Made by a program: the position numbers and the translations under genes
The notes under the pieces: model-generated
Databases searched by the model: none
The model's input: the letters and a program-made list of their open reading frames with translations, nothing else
What the model was told of the DNA's origin: nothing
From: Adiantum capillus-veneris
Lineage: Eukaryota; Streptophyta; Polypodiopsida; Polypodiales; Pteridaceae
Direction of reading: 5' to 3'
Length of the DNA stretch: 64,000 bases
Assembly (NCBI GenBank): GCA_014529385.2
Contig: CM043960.1
Span: 121,615,543-121,679,542 of the forward strand
In this document: in pieces, positions 21,393 to 32,799 of the stretch
Layout: every line of letters begins with the position of its first letter
Numbering within the stretch: position 1 is the first letter of the stretch

Positions 21393-23580
21393 ATTTTGCC
21401 TAGTCAACCAAATGGCAAGAGTCATAGAGCTTGTTGTCTACATACAGCCGCTTTTGGGCCCACATGAGGACATTCCAAGTTGCATCTGCATTGTGCCGTT
21501 GGTCGATGATACAAAAAACTAGTTCGGCGAACTTCCCTTCATCTTTAGAGACCTAACAGAAAGACCTTCATATGATTAGACGTTTAAGGATTAAATTCAT
21601 CGTTTTGAGACTGATTTTGTCCAAAGCTCAAATCCAGTAGGAAAGGATATAGACTCTCGGCTCTGCACATGATTGTGACGACATTTTCATCCAGCATGGT
21701 GGTGGGAGTTTGGATTGAGCTGCAATAACCTGCTCTTGCAGCAACAATAAATGATAGAATGAATTGATTCTCGTTTCCCTTCAAACAACATTGATGTACC
21801 ACACTTGAGCATAAATTGGCCTTCTTTGTTAAGAGTTATGGGATAACCTTGTTGAAGTCAACTCATGTAGGTAGGTTGGGTCTTTTTCATAAAGACTTAT
21901 TGAGAAACCTCTTATAAGCCACCCCATGTTAGCATATGGTGCCTTTCTCAAGGAAACGTGTCCCTCAACTTTGCAGAGGTTCACCAAACTAAGACATTTA
22001 GTGGCTTTCTTGTTGAGAAGTTTTTGCAACTTTTGTTGAAGTCACCTCATGCAAGAAGGTTGTGTCTTTATCATAAAAACCTCACAAGCAACTTCATAGA
22101 GCGAGGAATCCCAAAGACCGAGCAAGATGTTTCGAGTGAGCCAAAAGCCGAACAAAAGCAACCAATCAAAGGGAGGTATCATTTGTAACCTTGCCAAGTC
22201 AATCAATATGTAATCCTCCCAAATTCTAAGCATGAAATTAGCTAGCTCTGGAGCATGGCAAGTCTTAGAGCTAACTATAGGAATATACTAAATCTTTAGC
22301 ACCTGTGTCCAAGCTACTCTTGGGTGGCAAAATGAAGGCCATCTTTACAAGGCATGCAAGTGAAAACTTACAGCATGGTCTTGATTGGCTCTATTGTGAG
22401 CATGACATTGATAGGACTGATATCAAAGTATCCTTAAGGCTAGTCTGGTTAAAATCAGCCACTTTTGTGGCTTCAGCAGACTTTTGGGAAATATTTGATT
22501 ACAATTCCCAAAAGGTCTAAACATAGAATCTTTTCTTCAACTCTTAACTCAATAGAGCTGATAGTAAACAGTAAGGAGATAAATCAAGTGCCTTTCCATG
22601 TCCATCTTAAAGAACTAATTTGTTGAGAGGAAAAACAATTACACTATTATGTCAAAGGCAAGTTAAATAGTTTTTTGAAAAGTCTTTGAAAAACCCCTCT
22701 ATAGCTATGTTATAGATCTATTCAATGCCACTTTATACTCGCCCAAGTTACTGTATCGGTTTGTATCTCTCTATATACTAAACGACGGTGAGCTGTCAAA
22801 AAAATGGTTTAATACTTTTTTCAGCTCTTGAACTGAAAAATGACTCACAATCATTGTTCTTATCTCAACTCCATACTCAACCAGTTTGATTAAGTGCTTG
22901 TTGTAGAGTTTTTTGAACTAAAAAATGACTCATTATCATTGTTCATATCTTACCTCCATACTCAACAAGTTTGATGAAGTGCTTGTTGTAGGGTACAAAT
23001 TTTCTTTTAGAGGGAAATGGGGGAAAGAGAAATAGGCGGTTGCTCTAGAAAAAATAAAATAGACTATTGTGTCCGATTGTATCTCTCTATATACTAAACG
23101 ACGGTAAGCTGCCAAAAAATGCCCATTCGAAGGCCGAGCCACACACGCTTGCAAGATAAAGGCCGCTTTGCGGAGTGTCAGGTCTTGAGTGCAAGACTCG
23201 TCAAATAGAGGTCTGTTGGGATTGTTCTTATGTCATCAAAAATTCTACTTCTTCTTTGGATGGTAGGCACATACTGCCATTTTTACTAGCAAAATCTTCG
23301 AAGAGGAATAGGCAGAATCTTCAAAGATTCCTCTTATCGAAGATTGCTCTTGGCACATCTATATTTCTATAGTGACGTCCAGGTGGCAGCAAATGCTACT
23401 TCCTCTCCATTGTCCCCGTCACCACGTCAGTACGCGTGTCTGCAAGTCAAGATGACTGCTTGCACTTCCAGAGGAGGCCCGTTGGGTGCCCGCAATTCAA
23501 TACCAGGAAGAGGAGCTTTTGAGGAGAGCAAAGCGGTGCTGAGGGAGCAAGCTGCAACTTGCAGCTTTTGAACGGGCGAA
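21393..23580. other. Intergenic downstream of the PPR gene
   Basis: No gene is recognised. A related pair of segments, TTGTTGAAGTCA(A/C)CTCATG, lies at 21850 and 22034 with similar sequence after each. The frame 21331-21522 overlaps the PPR 3' end in another register. The direct repeats at 22761-23120 are listed separately. Confidence 0.5.
22761..23121. repeat. Direct repeats around a tandem duplication
   Basis: A 45-base word starting TTGTATCTCTCTATATACTA occurs at 22761-22805 and again at 23077-23121. Between them an 85-bp unit is tandemly duplicated (22830-22914 and 22915-22999), marked by GAACT(G/A)AAAAATGACTCA and TTTGAT(T/G)AAGTGCTTG. Flanking direct repeats of this kind can be the ends of a small element. 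Confidence 0.75.
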
Positions 23581-23582
23581 TG

Positions 23583-23787
23583 TAGCTCAACAGTCTTGCT
23601 TCCATAGCTTTTGAACGGGTCTTCTCCGACGGCCTTTCATTCCCCCCATTGCTCCTTGCCATCTCCTCTCTCGGGTTTGATGCATTGTGCCTGAACGACC
23701 TCGCCCAAGCGTTGCACAGATGCAGTAAGAAAAAGAACGCTCTTCTCGCTCTGCAGTTCTTCATCGGTAGGGACAGCACGCAGCTCA
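23583..23787 (+). CDS. Candidate orphan exon
   Basis: An open stretch without an internal ATG ends in a consensus donor, CTCAAG/GTAAGAG, at 23787. It reads FDALCLNDLAQALHRC and then ALLALQFFIGRD. The amino-acid composition looks coding and faintly like the start of a helical-repeat protein, but no family is recognised. AGCTTTTGAACGGG is duplicated just upstream (23564 and 23606). It could be a broken gene start. Confidence 0.22.
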
Positions 23788-23819
23788 AGGTAAGAGCACC
23801 CTTGGCCCCCCTCAAGACT

Positions 23820-24231
23820 ATCTAACACGGGCAAGGAGGATGGAATCAAGGGTGAGAATCACATAACACATGCTTCTGCAAAGGACGATCGTTGATTTTG
23901 ATGAAATGCAAAAAAAGTAATCGCGGGTGAAAAAAGTATTCTCGGGTGGGATGACGCGAAATATTTTTTTATGTATTTGATAAGAAAAAGGTGTGTGCAA
24001 TCATTTGTGAGGAATTTTGCATATTCTCATTAAATATCATATCTTAAAAGTACAGGTTCCTTTAAAGCTACATAATTTGAGCGCCTTTCTCCAGAGATCC
24101 CTTTTTTCCAAAGAGCTAAAAATTGGCTCGTGTGTAGGTGTAAGTTCTTTGACCCAAGCAAAAGGCACACCTTCTGCACTTTATCATTTTCATTATATTA
24201 TGCGCACACAGTAGTCTTGTGACATGGATTG
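23820..24231. other. MULE-flanking sequence
   Basis: No gene is seen. AAGTAATCGCGGGT and AAGTATTCTCGGGT at 23925-23957 resemble the core of the tandem array at 27.8-28.2 kb, so both may derive from the ends of the same element. Confidence 0.4.
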
Positions 24232-27200
24232 GATATTTAAGATGAAGAGATTGATGGCATTGAAGAGTATCTTGAAGCTAGCACAAATGAAGAGGATCTT
24301 GATCAAGAAGATGAAGAGCAAGCAAGAGTTGCTCCAAATCCTCTACCATTTTTATCTTCAACATAACACTCTTTTGATAGAAAAGCATATGATTTGATGG
24401 TCAGGGCTTTAAGTGACGACATCCAAATCCTCTACAATTTTTATCTTCAACATATCACTCCTTTGATAGAAAAGCATATGATTTGATGGTCAGGGCTTTA
24501 CGTGAAGACATCCCCATAGCATTGGAAGCTATAAAGATGTGTGATAGAAGAGGAATGTTGGACTCTAAAAAAATGGCAAAGACTTCAAGAGGCCCTTTGC
24601 TTGGTCCAAGAAGAAGGTGGTTTGCATTATCTACATCAAAAAGTGAAACCTAAGCTAAGGATTGCATGCATTGAGGACTGGGAAAGCATTGTGAAAGATG
24701 TACATTGCGATGCCAACTTGGAAGCTCATAAAGGCATCACGACCACATTAGATGCGCTTCAAGCACATTGGTGTATTGATTCTCATTGCCATGGCATGCC
24801 ACTTGCTTACATAAAAGCTTTTGTCAATTCTTGTGGTTGCATTGTTCAAAAGCATCAATTACATGAAACATCTACTCGACAAAACAATTTTGATCTCAAC
24901 AAGCCAACAGTGACCATAACAAACATGTGTAAGGATAATGTGGAAAGCTATCTTGAAGGTCTTGCGATATAACACAAGGTAATACTAGTTAAGGTGAGAT
25001 CCTCAAAAAAGCACACCCATGACAAGGTCAAAGTTGATTATGTGTGTCATCAAGGACGTGTTTGTAGATGAAGTAGAAAGATAAAAAGATCGCAAACATC
25101 AAGGAAGTGTGGTTGTCCATTCAAGGTACAGCTAGAGTTCACACAAGGGTAGCCATTATGTCCACATTTTAGTCAACCCAATTCATGAGAGACATATTCC
25201 AGGGTCAAGAAGCGATCTATATCATTTACCAATTCATCCATTTGTTTTGAAATGTTGCATTGATGACTTGTTTGATGCTAGAAGTTCTCGTCACGTTGCT
25301 CAAATGTCAACGTCCAAAGAAAAACTTCAAATGCAAAGGGCTTCCACACTTGATCGCATGATCTATTGATTCTTTATGATTCCAAAAGAGACCCGAATGT
25401 TATCATATCAAGCTCGCATTCAAGGTACTTTTCAAAACCACGTTCTTCTACTTATGCAACCATATGCAAGTTGACAAGTTATGACTTCTCTCAAGTTTTA
25501 TTACAGATAGAGTTAATAATGATGATTGGACCACAATCTATAGCGAAGCTTTATCTCTACAAAAACAACAAAAGGTGATGTGTTCAGCTATGTGAGGTCT
25601 CTAAGTATATTGTGTGACTCTCATTAAGTTTTATGTATGTTCAACCCTATAATCCATTGGCAATTGATGCAAAAGATAGGCCTTTCATTCTCATTGTACA
25701 AGATGAGTGGATGCTTCAGATAGCCATGCGTTTTTCTCAAAAAAATGTGTGGCCTATTGATAGTACTTTCAAAACAAATGCTTTTGGTCTACCGTTGTTT
25801 GTAGCTGTGCTACCAAATCAACTTGGCATGGGAATTCCAATATGGTTCATGCTATGTACTTTCGATGTGGCTGCTCAACATGAAGTGATTGTCATGGAGC
25901 TGACCATTCGGTTGGTTTTCTCTAGGATGGGTCATATTCGTCCTAGTGCTTTGGTTATTGATAAATCACAACAAGAATTGGAGGCTATATTAAAGGTAGT
26001 TGATGAAGATCCATGTTCTTGGGTGTTTGATGTGAATGAGACCCATCATCAAATTAGTTGTCATGTCTTGCTATGTTGGTCCCACACCAAGAGAGCATGG
26101 GTCAAAAATCTTCTCCCTCAGGTATAATCTCAAATTTGTCATTGCACGTCATGTATCAACGTTTCATCTCTTCTTACTTGCTAATTTAGGTTCCAAAGGA
26201 GATGCGAAGTGATGTTCACATGGAGATGTCAAATATAATGCATAGCCCTATTGAAGGTGGTTTTGTGGGAAGATACCAACTCCTTTACAAAAATATGCAA
26301 GCCACCAAAATATAGTCCGATACGTTACAAACGATTGGTGTGGAGAGCAATGTATGTGGAGGAAAAGATGGCCAAAGTTTGGAAGATTATTCAACCATGG
26401 TAATGCAGACACAACAAATTTGGTAGAGAGATTATGGCAATATGTCAAGTATACCCTTTTGGAAGCACGAACTAACCGTTCAATTGTAGAGTTGTTACAT
26501 GCCCTTGTGGAAGACTCCAAAACCAAAAATCGTATGGGTGGAACCTTGATAAGGTTTTTCAATCAAAAACAAGAAATATGTATGCTTAAAACTTGTCCCT
26601 TGATTACTATTCGAGGATGAATGTGGCTAATGTTATACGTTGTTGTGGTAGCTGATGCTGGAAGATTTGAGATTTAAGGATCAAAATCCCACACAACACA
26701 ACTAAGAGAGGGTGAGAAATCTTGCAGCGATTTACAAATGACCCTACAACTCTCAAAATTGTAAATGAGATATTGATGCAATTTGAAATTCAGAGTGCGA
26801 ATACTCCAACTTGATGGTACTATGTTAGCTTGCAAAGTAACTACTGTGATTGTCCAGATTGGAGTTCAGAATGCAAGCACTTATATGGTGTACGACTGAT
26901 AGTTATGCGTCATCTACCCCACTTAAATGCTATTTCTTTCCATAGTAGATAATGCCCATGAAATGAAGGAAACCAACAATGAAGACAGTCACAATGGTGA
27001 GTCGGTACAAGAGGAAGTGGTATTCATGCTTGTTGGAGTATCCAAACAGTTCTTTCAGCCATCCAAGAGGACTGGTCCAAGAAGAGTGGAAAGGAAAAAG
27101 AACTAATCAGACGCCAAGTACAACTAGCTAGGGACACCCTCCGGTCTTTGGCATCTCCATCTCAAGTTGACATGCCAATGAGCGGTCATGTGCACCAAAT

Positions 27201-27723
27201 TCAAGAAAATGTAACAAAGACTCGGCTTGGTCATGGTCAACCTAAAAGGCTTCTTGAACTTGAAAACAATGCAAAAGTTAGTGATCCATCCAACACTCAA
27301 CCTCAGAAGCCGTCTTGCCAAACAGGTGTTCTTAGAAGAAAGCATCAACCGGGGCGCCAACGAGTCCGCCTTGACAAAAGACCTCATGTTTGGTGTCCGC
27401 ATTGTTGCACAAAAACCCTTATTCTTGACCCTATAATAACAATTTCTTGTCAAACATACCATGCTTTGTTGCCCTTAACAAAACGGATATGCTCCAATGG
27501 GATGGAGTCTACTCTTTTTGGGCAAAGTGCTCAAGTTTTTAATGACTCCAATAGTTTTTACTGTAGAATTAATTCATGTGAATATCCTTTGTCACATGAT
27601 GAAGAGCGTATATTTACGTTGAGTGGGCAAGATGCAAGTGAGGATATTAAAACGCTTGCATCTACTACTAGGATTGTACTTGTATATAGAGACTTAATTC
27701 CAATGGAATTGGATTTCCTTTGA
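24232..27723 (+). pseudogene. MULE/FAR1-like transposase, decayed
   Basis: Pieces in order: an acidic N-terminus (24240-24366); an H2C2-like zinc region at 24541-24972 (AHKGITTTLDALQAHW, then NSCGCIVQKH); a FAR1-like cysteine/histidine cluster near 25030-25130 with many stops; the DDE catalytic core at 25633-26127 (IDSTFKTNAFGLPLF, IWFMLCTFD, SALVIDKS, CWSHTKRAW); the glutamate block at 26354-26620 (NLVERLWQYVKY); and a SWIM zinc finger (YCDCPDWSSECKHLYG) near 26838. A 68-bp intron (26122-26189, CAG/GTATAA...TTTAG) rejoins in phase. A C-terminal frame of unknown fold fills 27148-27723. Multiple stops and frameshifts make it inactive. MULE transposases mobilise elements with long terminal inverted repeats; none was identified here. 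Confidence 0.75.
24334..24511. repeat. 89-bp tandem duplication
   Basis: Two units (24334-24422 and 24423-24511) share CCAAATCCTCTACNATTTTT and TAGAAAAGCATATGATTTG. The duplication falls in the 5' part of the MULE coding sequence and shifts it. Confidence 0.9.
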
Positions 27724-27799
27724 TAATATCATCAAAATATAGCTCTCGTAATGGCTTGTCTTCCACATTTTTGTACTCGACATTTCCTTTATCAGTACC

Positions 27800-28215
27800 C
27801 GATATTTCCTTGCCAGGTATTTTGTGGTGCAATCTGTTAAAAAGTAATCTCATGTACCTGAGATTACTAATTTGCCAGGTACTTTGTGCCACAATCTGTA
27901 GAAAAGTAATCTCGGGTACTTCTCAAGGTATTTTGTGCCACAATCCATAGAAAAGTAATCCCGAGATTACTTCGCTAGGTATTTTGTGCTACAATCTGTA
28001 GAAAGGTAATCTCGAGTACATGAGATTACTTTGCCACGTATTTTGTGCTACAATCTGTAGAAAGGCAATCTCGGTACCCGAAACTACTTTGCCAGGTATT
28101 GTATACTACAATTTGTTGAAAAGTAATCTAAGGTACCTAAACTTACTTTGCCATGTACTTCATGGTGCATTTTTCTAAAAAAGTACTCGAGATTACCTTG
28201 CTAGGTACATCATAA
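27800..28215. repeat. Tandem array of 50-62-bp palindromic units
   Basis: Eight degenerate units begin near 27812, 27874, 27925, 27975, 28034, 28091, 28150 and 28200. Each has GCCAGGTATTTTGTG followed by CAATCTGTAGAAA and then GTAATCTCGNGTAC with GAGATTAC in mirror position. Every unit can therefore fold on itself. It lies between the MULE transposase and the Ulp1-like gene. Confidence 0.85.
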
Positions 28216-28339
28216 TGTTACACACAAAATACCTTGTAAACCATCTAAGTGATTACCAAGAGAAACTTCAATAAATTGACATAACATGTCAAGAGATAAT
28301 TCAATGACTTTTTACAGTAGACTTAGCGGAGATGAAAAC

Positions 28340-28520
28340 AAACCGTTGTCATGAGTACAAAAGTGGAGATCAATTTAGAGCATTGTGACAAGTACAAAAG
28401 CGAAGATCAATGTAGACCATTGTCATAAGTACAAAAGTAGAGGTCAATGTGGACCGTTATCATAGGTATAAAAGTGGAGATCAAAGTAGATCATCCCCCT
28501 AAGTATAAATGTGATAATTT
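28340..28520. repeat. 37-bp tandem array
   Basis: Five units with a regular 37-bp spacing (AGTACAAAAG-type word at 28354, 28391, 28428, 28465 and 28502) followed by TGGAGATCAATGTAGA-like sequence. It is unrelated in sequence to the array just upstream. Confidence 0.85.
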
Positions 28521-28679
28521 TATGTAGGTGGAGATGAGACGGCACACATTAGCATGGACCATATCCATCCTTGAAGTTCCTCTTTGAGCTTCTCTACGTC
28601 TTCATGTGTGAACCACTTTTTTGAGAGCTGCAAAAAAAGCCTAAATATAAAACATAATTTTTTGCCCAAGTACAGAAGA

Positions 28680-29440
28680 TGCGAGCAATGGACATAAACT
28701 TGAAACATATCCAATATCTTGGTCTTTTGTGCTCTAGAGCTCCCATGATTAGATATCTCATAACTGCCATGCCATAAAATCCACAATCATATCCGTTTGG
28801 TTGTTGTGGTATCTATTATAAAACAAAAAGATTACATACAATCCACACATATGAGAAACCACACCAAACATTGAAATAAACAAATGTATGATACCTCAAC
28901 AATGTCAATCTAACAATTGGTATGGATATTTTCCAACTCCTCTTTTATCATTTCATTAGAATAATATTTGCTATAGTGTGCAAGGGCTCTATATAAAAGT
29001 AATATACAGTACAATGATCGTCTACTTTACTTATGCGACGACGATTATCAAAGGTCAAATACGATTTGACATAGCTCTCTACATGAGGAAAGTAATCATG
29101 GATTGAGTGCATGGATAGTGAATCAAAATATAAAATAGCACTTTGCCCAAATGGTAAGTCCAGCAAGCGACGTATATGACCATTGAAAAACACAATCAAT
29201 GTCCAATGTGACTTGCAACAACAATAGATCATAGTAGACATGCACAAAAATTGACAATCTAATAGAAAGTGCATTATACCTACGAATCAACAATGGGCAA
29301 AAAGGTAAAGATTTGATTAGCCAAGTCCACCTTTCCAAAAAACTTCACCATCATTAAACGAATTTGTTTTGAGAGCACGCATGAGTACCATAAGCTATCA
29401 ACAAATCACACTTGTTCAACGATCTCATTGAGGGATGTAA
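28680..29440 (-). pseudogene. Ulp1-like (C48) cysteine protease fragment
   Basis: On the minus strand three coding blocks carry the Ulp1/SENP catalytic signature. Upstream block (about 29440-29290): LWYSCVLSKQIR and NQIFTFLPIVDS. Middle block from 29211: SHWTLIVFFN with the catalytic His and ILYFDSLSMHS with the catalytic Asp. Last block from 28812: QPNGYDCGFYGMAV with the oxyanion Gln and the catalytic Cys. An intron at 28894-28813 (GAG/GTATCA...ATAATAG) joins the last two in phase. All catalytic residues remain, but at least two in-frame stops and one frameshift are present. Ulp1-like genes are known passengers of plant MULEs, which fits the transposase next door. Confidence 0.7.
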
Positions 29441-30729
29441 AGTCTATCCACCTAGTCCAAAAGTTAGCTCGCATGATGCTTAGTATACACCAACAAGTTA
29501 TACTTGGCAAGAAATTTGTATATACGACAAACAACTCACAAGGCAAAGTAATTCATGGCTCTGGTGCTTGCCTCATAGACAAATTGATTAGTAACAGAAT
29601 TTTAAACAATTTGTTAGCAATAAACATTAAATTGTCATATAATCAAACGCATAAACAATTGTAAGGTCAAAAACTAAACAAGTCTCGGGTCGCTAATTTA
29701 ACAGTCAAAAGGCACTAGAGGTCAGCTATTAATACCATGGGCAAGTTTCTCAATTTTCTTTAGTCAATTAAGTATGTCCGATGGTTGACTAGAGGCTATA
29801 CCTAGAAGACCTTGTAGCTAAGCTACGTTAAAAGGAATTGCTCATGAAATCATCGCCTGACTTATTTCCTTTTCTTTGACCCCCCAAAGTCTTTTCAGAG
29901 TGATTCAATTTTGATGTGTGTGCTTATTTTGTATGCCTTGGGTTTTTTGCTTTTCTAGGAAAAACGCCCACACTGGGAACCTCTAGGGCTCTAGTACCAT
30001 AGGCGATACATGTGAGTGAAGTACCACATCAAGCTGAGATTTCTCTTCCAGCTTAAGATCTTACATTGTGGCACTTTGATTTTTTTGTTTGTTTGTTTTC
30101 AGCATTTTAATTTTATAACTTTGGGGGGTTATATAACACTGTTACCCTCCCCAAGCTCATCACACTAGTAAACTCCCTTTACAATACGTAAAGCTAAGGG
30201 TCAATAGGAACTAAGCCCACTAGAAAGCCCTAGTACATTACACACAATGCTGCCTAAATTGGATTAATAACCTAAAGTAACCATTGATTATTAGGAAGGC
30301 ATTCCCCATGGTATTAAGAAAAAATCTTTAACTCCTAACATGGTCAAACTAGCTTAGTCAGACTGCTTGATTCTAAAACCTAGACAAGGGATTATGACAG
30401 AAAATTATATAGAATCTAATGTTTAATCTAGGCAAATGTGTGGAATATTTTGCTACCAATCACAAAAGTAGATAAACATGGATTGCAAAAAAGACAAGGG
30501 GCAATGCTAATGGACAAGAAACACATGTTTGTGTTGATGATCGCGCTTGATTCGAAGAGTGAACAAGAGAAAGACTCCATGAAGTTCAAAGTCCTAACAT
30601 CTTGTACACACTAGAAAACACAAAGAATACCTCTAGGAGGCACATCAATGGGAAGAGGCACCAACCCTTATTGAACATAATCAAACAACATAAGGAACCC
30701 TAACCTAATTATTTGCACTCCCCCGAGAG
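29441..30729. other. Intergenic or retroelement flank, no gene seen
   Basis: AT-rich sequence without recognisable domains. Part of it, below about 30733, may be the 3' LTR of element 1, because a TG follows a GGGGGAG purine tract there on the minus strand. A U5 end matching the 5' LTR was not found in this stretch. Confidence 0.4.
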
Positions 30730-30732
30730 AGT

Positions 30733-31446
30733 CAAGGGAATAGGATATTGTAGAGATTGGGGGGGAACCCTAAGGCTAAAGCCCTATCCTTGTCATCATC
30801 AAGAAAGATGAATTCATCATCTATGAGACCATATGTGCCATCCGTGTAATCATGTAACTCTTCCTCATCATTAGAGGCACAAATGTTCACTAAGAACATC
30901 ACTAGATGCGTATAGTCATCTTGGTCAAGAGGGTAGTCTTGTGCAATCGGGGTGACATCCTCTACTAAGTATGGATCAGTTGTGGTCAAGAGACGTATCA
31001 ACATTTGTAATTCCTCAAAGTTTCTCTAACACGATAGCGTATTTATCAAATCCCATTCACATGCAAGCACTAGGTAGACTGTGAAACACTTGTGCAAAGT
31101 AAAGAGGGTACCTCTCACCCAAGGTAGGAGTGGATGACTCTATCATACTAGCTATATCTGTAAACACAAATAGATGATGGTTAGGGTGAAAATATTATAA
31201 GGGTCATGTCAAAGGGTCGTATCCTTGTGCATAATGTGTTTTTATGATTTTGTGTTATGTATATAACTCGTAGGTTTTCAGATTTTTGTTTGGTGGCTCT
31301 TGCTCTTTTACTTTTTTATTTTTGTCTTGTGAGTATAAGGCTTTATATATACATTCCCTAAGATTGAAGATTGACAGATCAGGGAAGAAGGTTAAGAGGG
31401 GAGTGAGTGAATGATGACTGTCAGCAAACACTCCCCCCTTCCTTGG
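30733..31446 (-). mobile_element. Element 1 polypurine tract(s) and 3' terminal region
   Basis: On the minus strand CCAAGGAAGGGGGGAG (31446-31431) is followed by TGTTTGCTGAC at 31430, exactly as in element 3 at 63910. A TATA-like GTATATATAAAG follows about 80 bases later. Farther on, the frame 31004-30732 is open for 90 codons and acidic, and it ends just before CTCTCGGGGGAG/TGCAAATA at 30733, a second possible tract/LTR junction. Either the LTR starts at 31430 and contains a reading frame, or it starts at 30733 and the first tract is internal. Confidence 0.5.
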
Positions 31447-32130
31447 ATAGATCATACCTTTTGGAATGATGTCGTCACCTTTTGAAACCAATTGTTCCAA
31501 GTTGTTATGGGTGAAGGCTTTAACCAATAGTTTTTGACCGCCCCATGCGTTTCATCTAGTTGCAAGGGTGGTAAGGTACTCTCTCATGATTTTATTTGCA
31601 ACGTTATTGTAGGTGGTGAACTTACAACGGGAGTTGCAAACTCTTCCTTGTTTGTATGGATATGTACAATGGTAGGTGGAGGTTATGTCGAAGCTTCTAT
31701 TTCCATATAGGAACTACATAAAGAGCAAGAAGCTTCATTTAACTTTCATGTTCCTGAGTTAGGTGGAACAAATCATTCTTTCTTTGGTACCCAAACTAGC
31801 TCTGGAAGAGCAGGTGTGTAGCATTCTATGATTTTTTCCTTTCTGCGATCGTCAATTCGTTTTGGAGCTATAGGATTGAGTCCACATGGGTCAGGTGACA
31901 GATAAGAGCACAATTTACGTTTTGGCACCCAGATTTAATCATTTCCTTCATAGTAGCCTTGGGCTTCCAATAGTTTTTTACGAATCCAACGCAACGTTTC
32001 TTTACATTTCTTGGGGCAAGTGGGACGTCTCTTACCAGGCTGTTGTCTTTTAGCACTAGCTATGGTTACTAAAGAATCTTTAGGGACCCACTTGTATGTT
32101 TTCTTTGTTATATTAGGATGGGTCTTGTGT
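31440..32130 (-). pseudogene. Element 1 3' reading frame
   Basis: Frames around 32056-31868 and onward match the 3' frame of element 3 (63200-63888), including KPKATMKEMIKSG and CHLTHVDSI. The protein is proline/serine/lysine-rich with no recognised domain and lies just before the polypurine tract. It is frameshifted here. Confidence 0.5.
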
Positions 32131-32195
32131 GTCTCAAGCTTTATTTCAACTACAGCAATTAAAGCTCTAGAGAGTTGGGCTATGGGGACATATGG

Positions 32196-32760
32196 TTATA
32201 CCTCTTGGACATGCAATGTTTTGGGTTTTATTTCTTTAAGAGGCAATATATCAGGGACGATGGCTTGAATGGTATGGCTAAGAGTTGGTTTCTGTGTTGT
32301 GACACCCCCTGTCCCCCAATGTATAGTGCATTTGGTGGCTATAATCCACGTGCGTCCTACGTTTATATTACCCTCCATAGTTCTAGCAGGCATGACCAAA
32401 AAGTCTTGAGCTACAACCCCACAACCCCGTTGTCGTAACTGACAGAAGTGTGTCAGATTCCAAAGACCATGGTTTTTTTCTTGTTGACACCCTTGACTTG
32501 GATAATACTCTCAGATAGAGATGGCTTCCCTAACTGACACCACACCCCATATGATAGAAGATTATACTTAGCACTCGTGTCCAATAACGCGTTATATAGC
32601 ACTTTTACATAGGTGTTATTTAGCTCAATAGGGTATTGTAGAGGTGTGTCAGAGTCCAACCAATCATCCTCTGTTTCAACGTGGAATGCATGTGTAACTC
32701 CTTGGTTGGCCTCTCGTTGGCGTCTTATATGTTGTTATCGCTCCTTAGCCTCAGCTTGAG
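32196..32760 (-). pseudogene. Second aspartic-protease-like segment, downstream of integrase
   Basis: The minus frame from 32659 reads LLDTSAKYNLLSYGVW, a retropepsin-like active-site loop (Asp-Thr-Ser) with the usual hydrophobic flank. A helical, Lys/Ala/Gln-rich stretch (HKKKVAKAQAEFKK) precedes it. Its position after integrase is unusual because the normal protease is at 47.4-48.0 kb. Function is unknown and the frame is broken downstream. Confidence 0.5.
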
Positions 32761-32799
32761 CTTGTATCTTCTTGAACTCGGCTTGTGCCTTAGCTACCT

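Noticed and set aside
21331-21522. DYW or E+ domain downstream of the PPR frame
   Set aside because: The frame shows none of the HxE...CxxC deaminase residues and no DYW-like end.
27800-28520. CRISPR array
   Set aside because: The repeats are contiguous without unique spacers and the genome is a plant nuclear genome.
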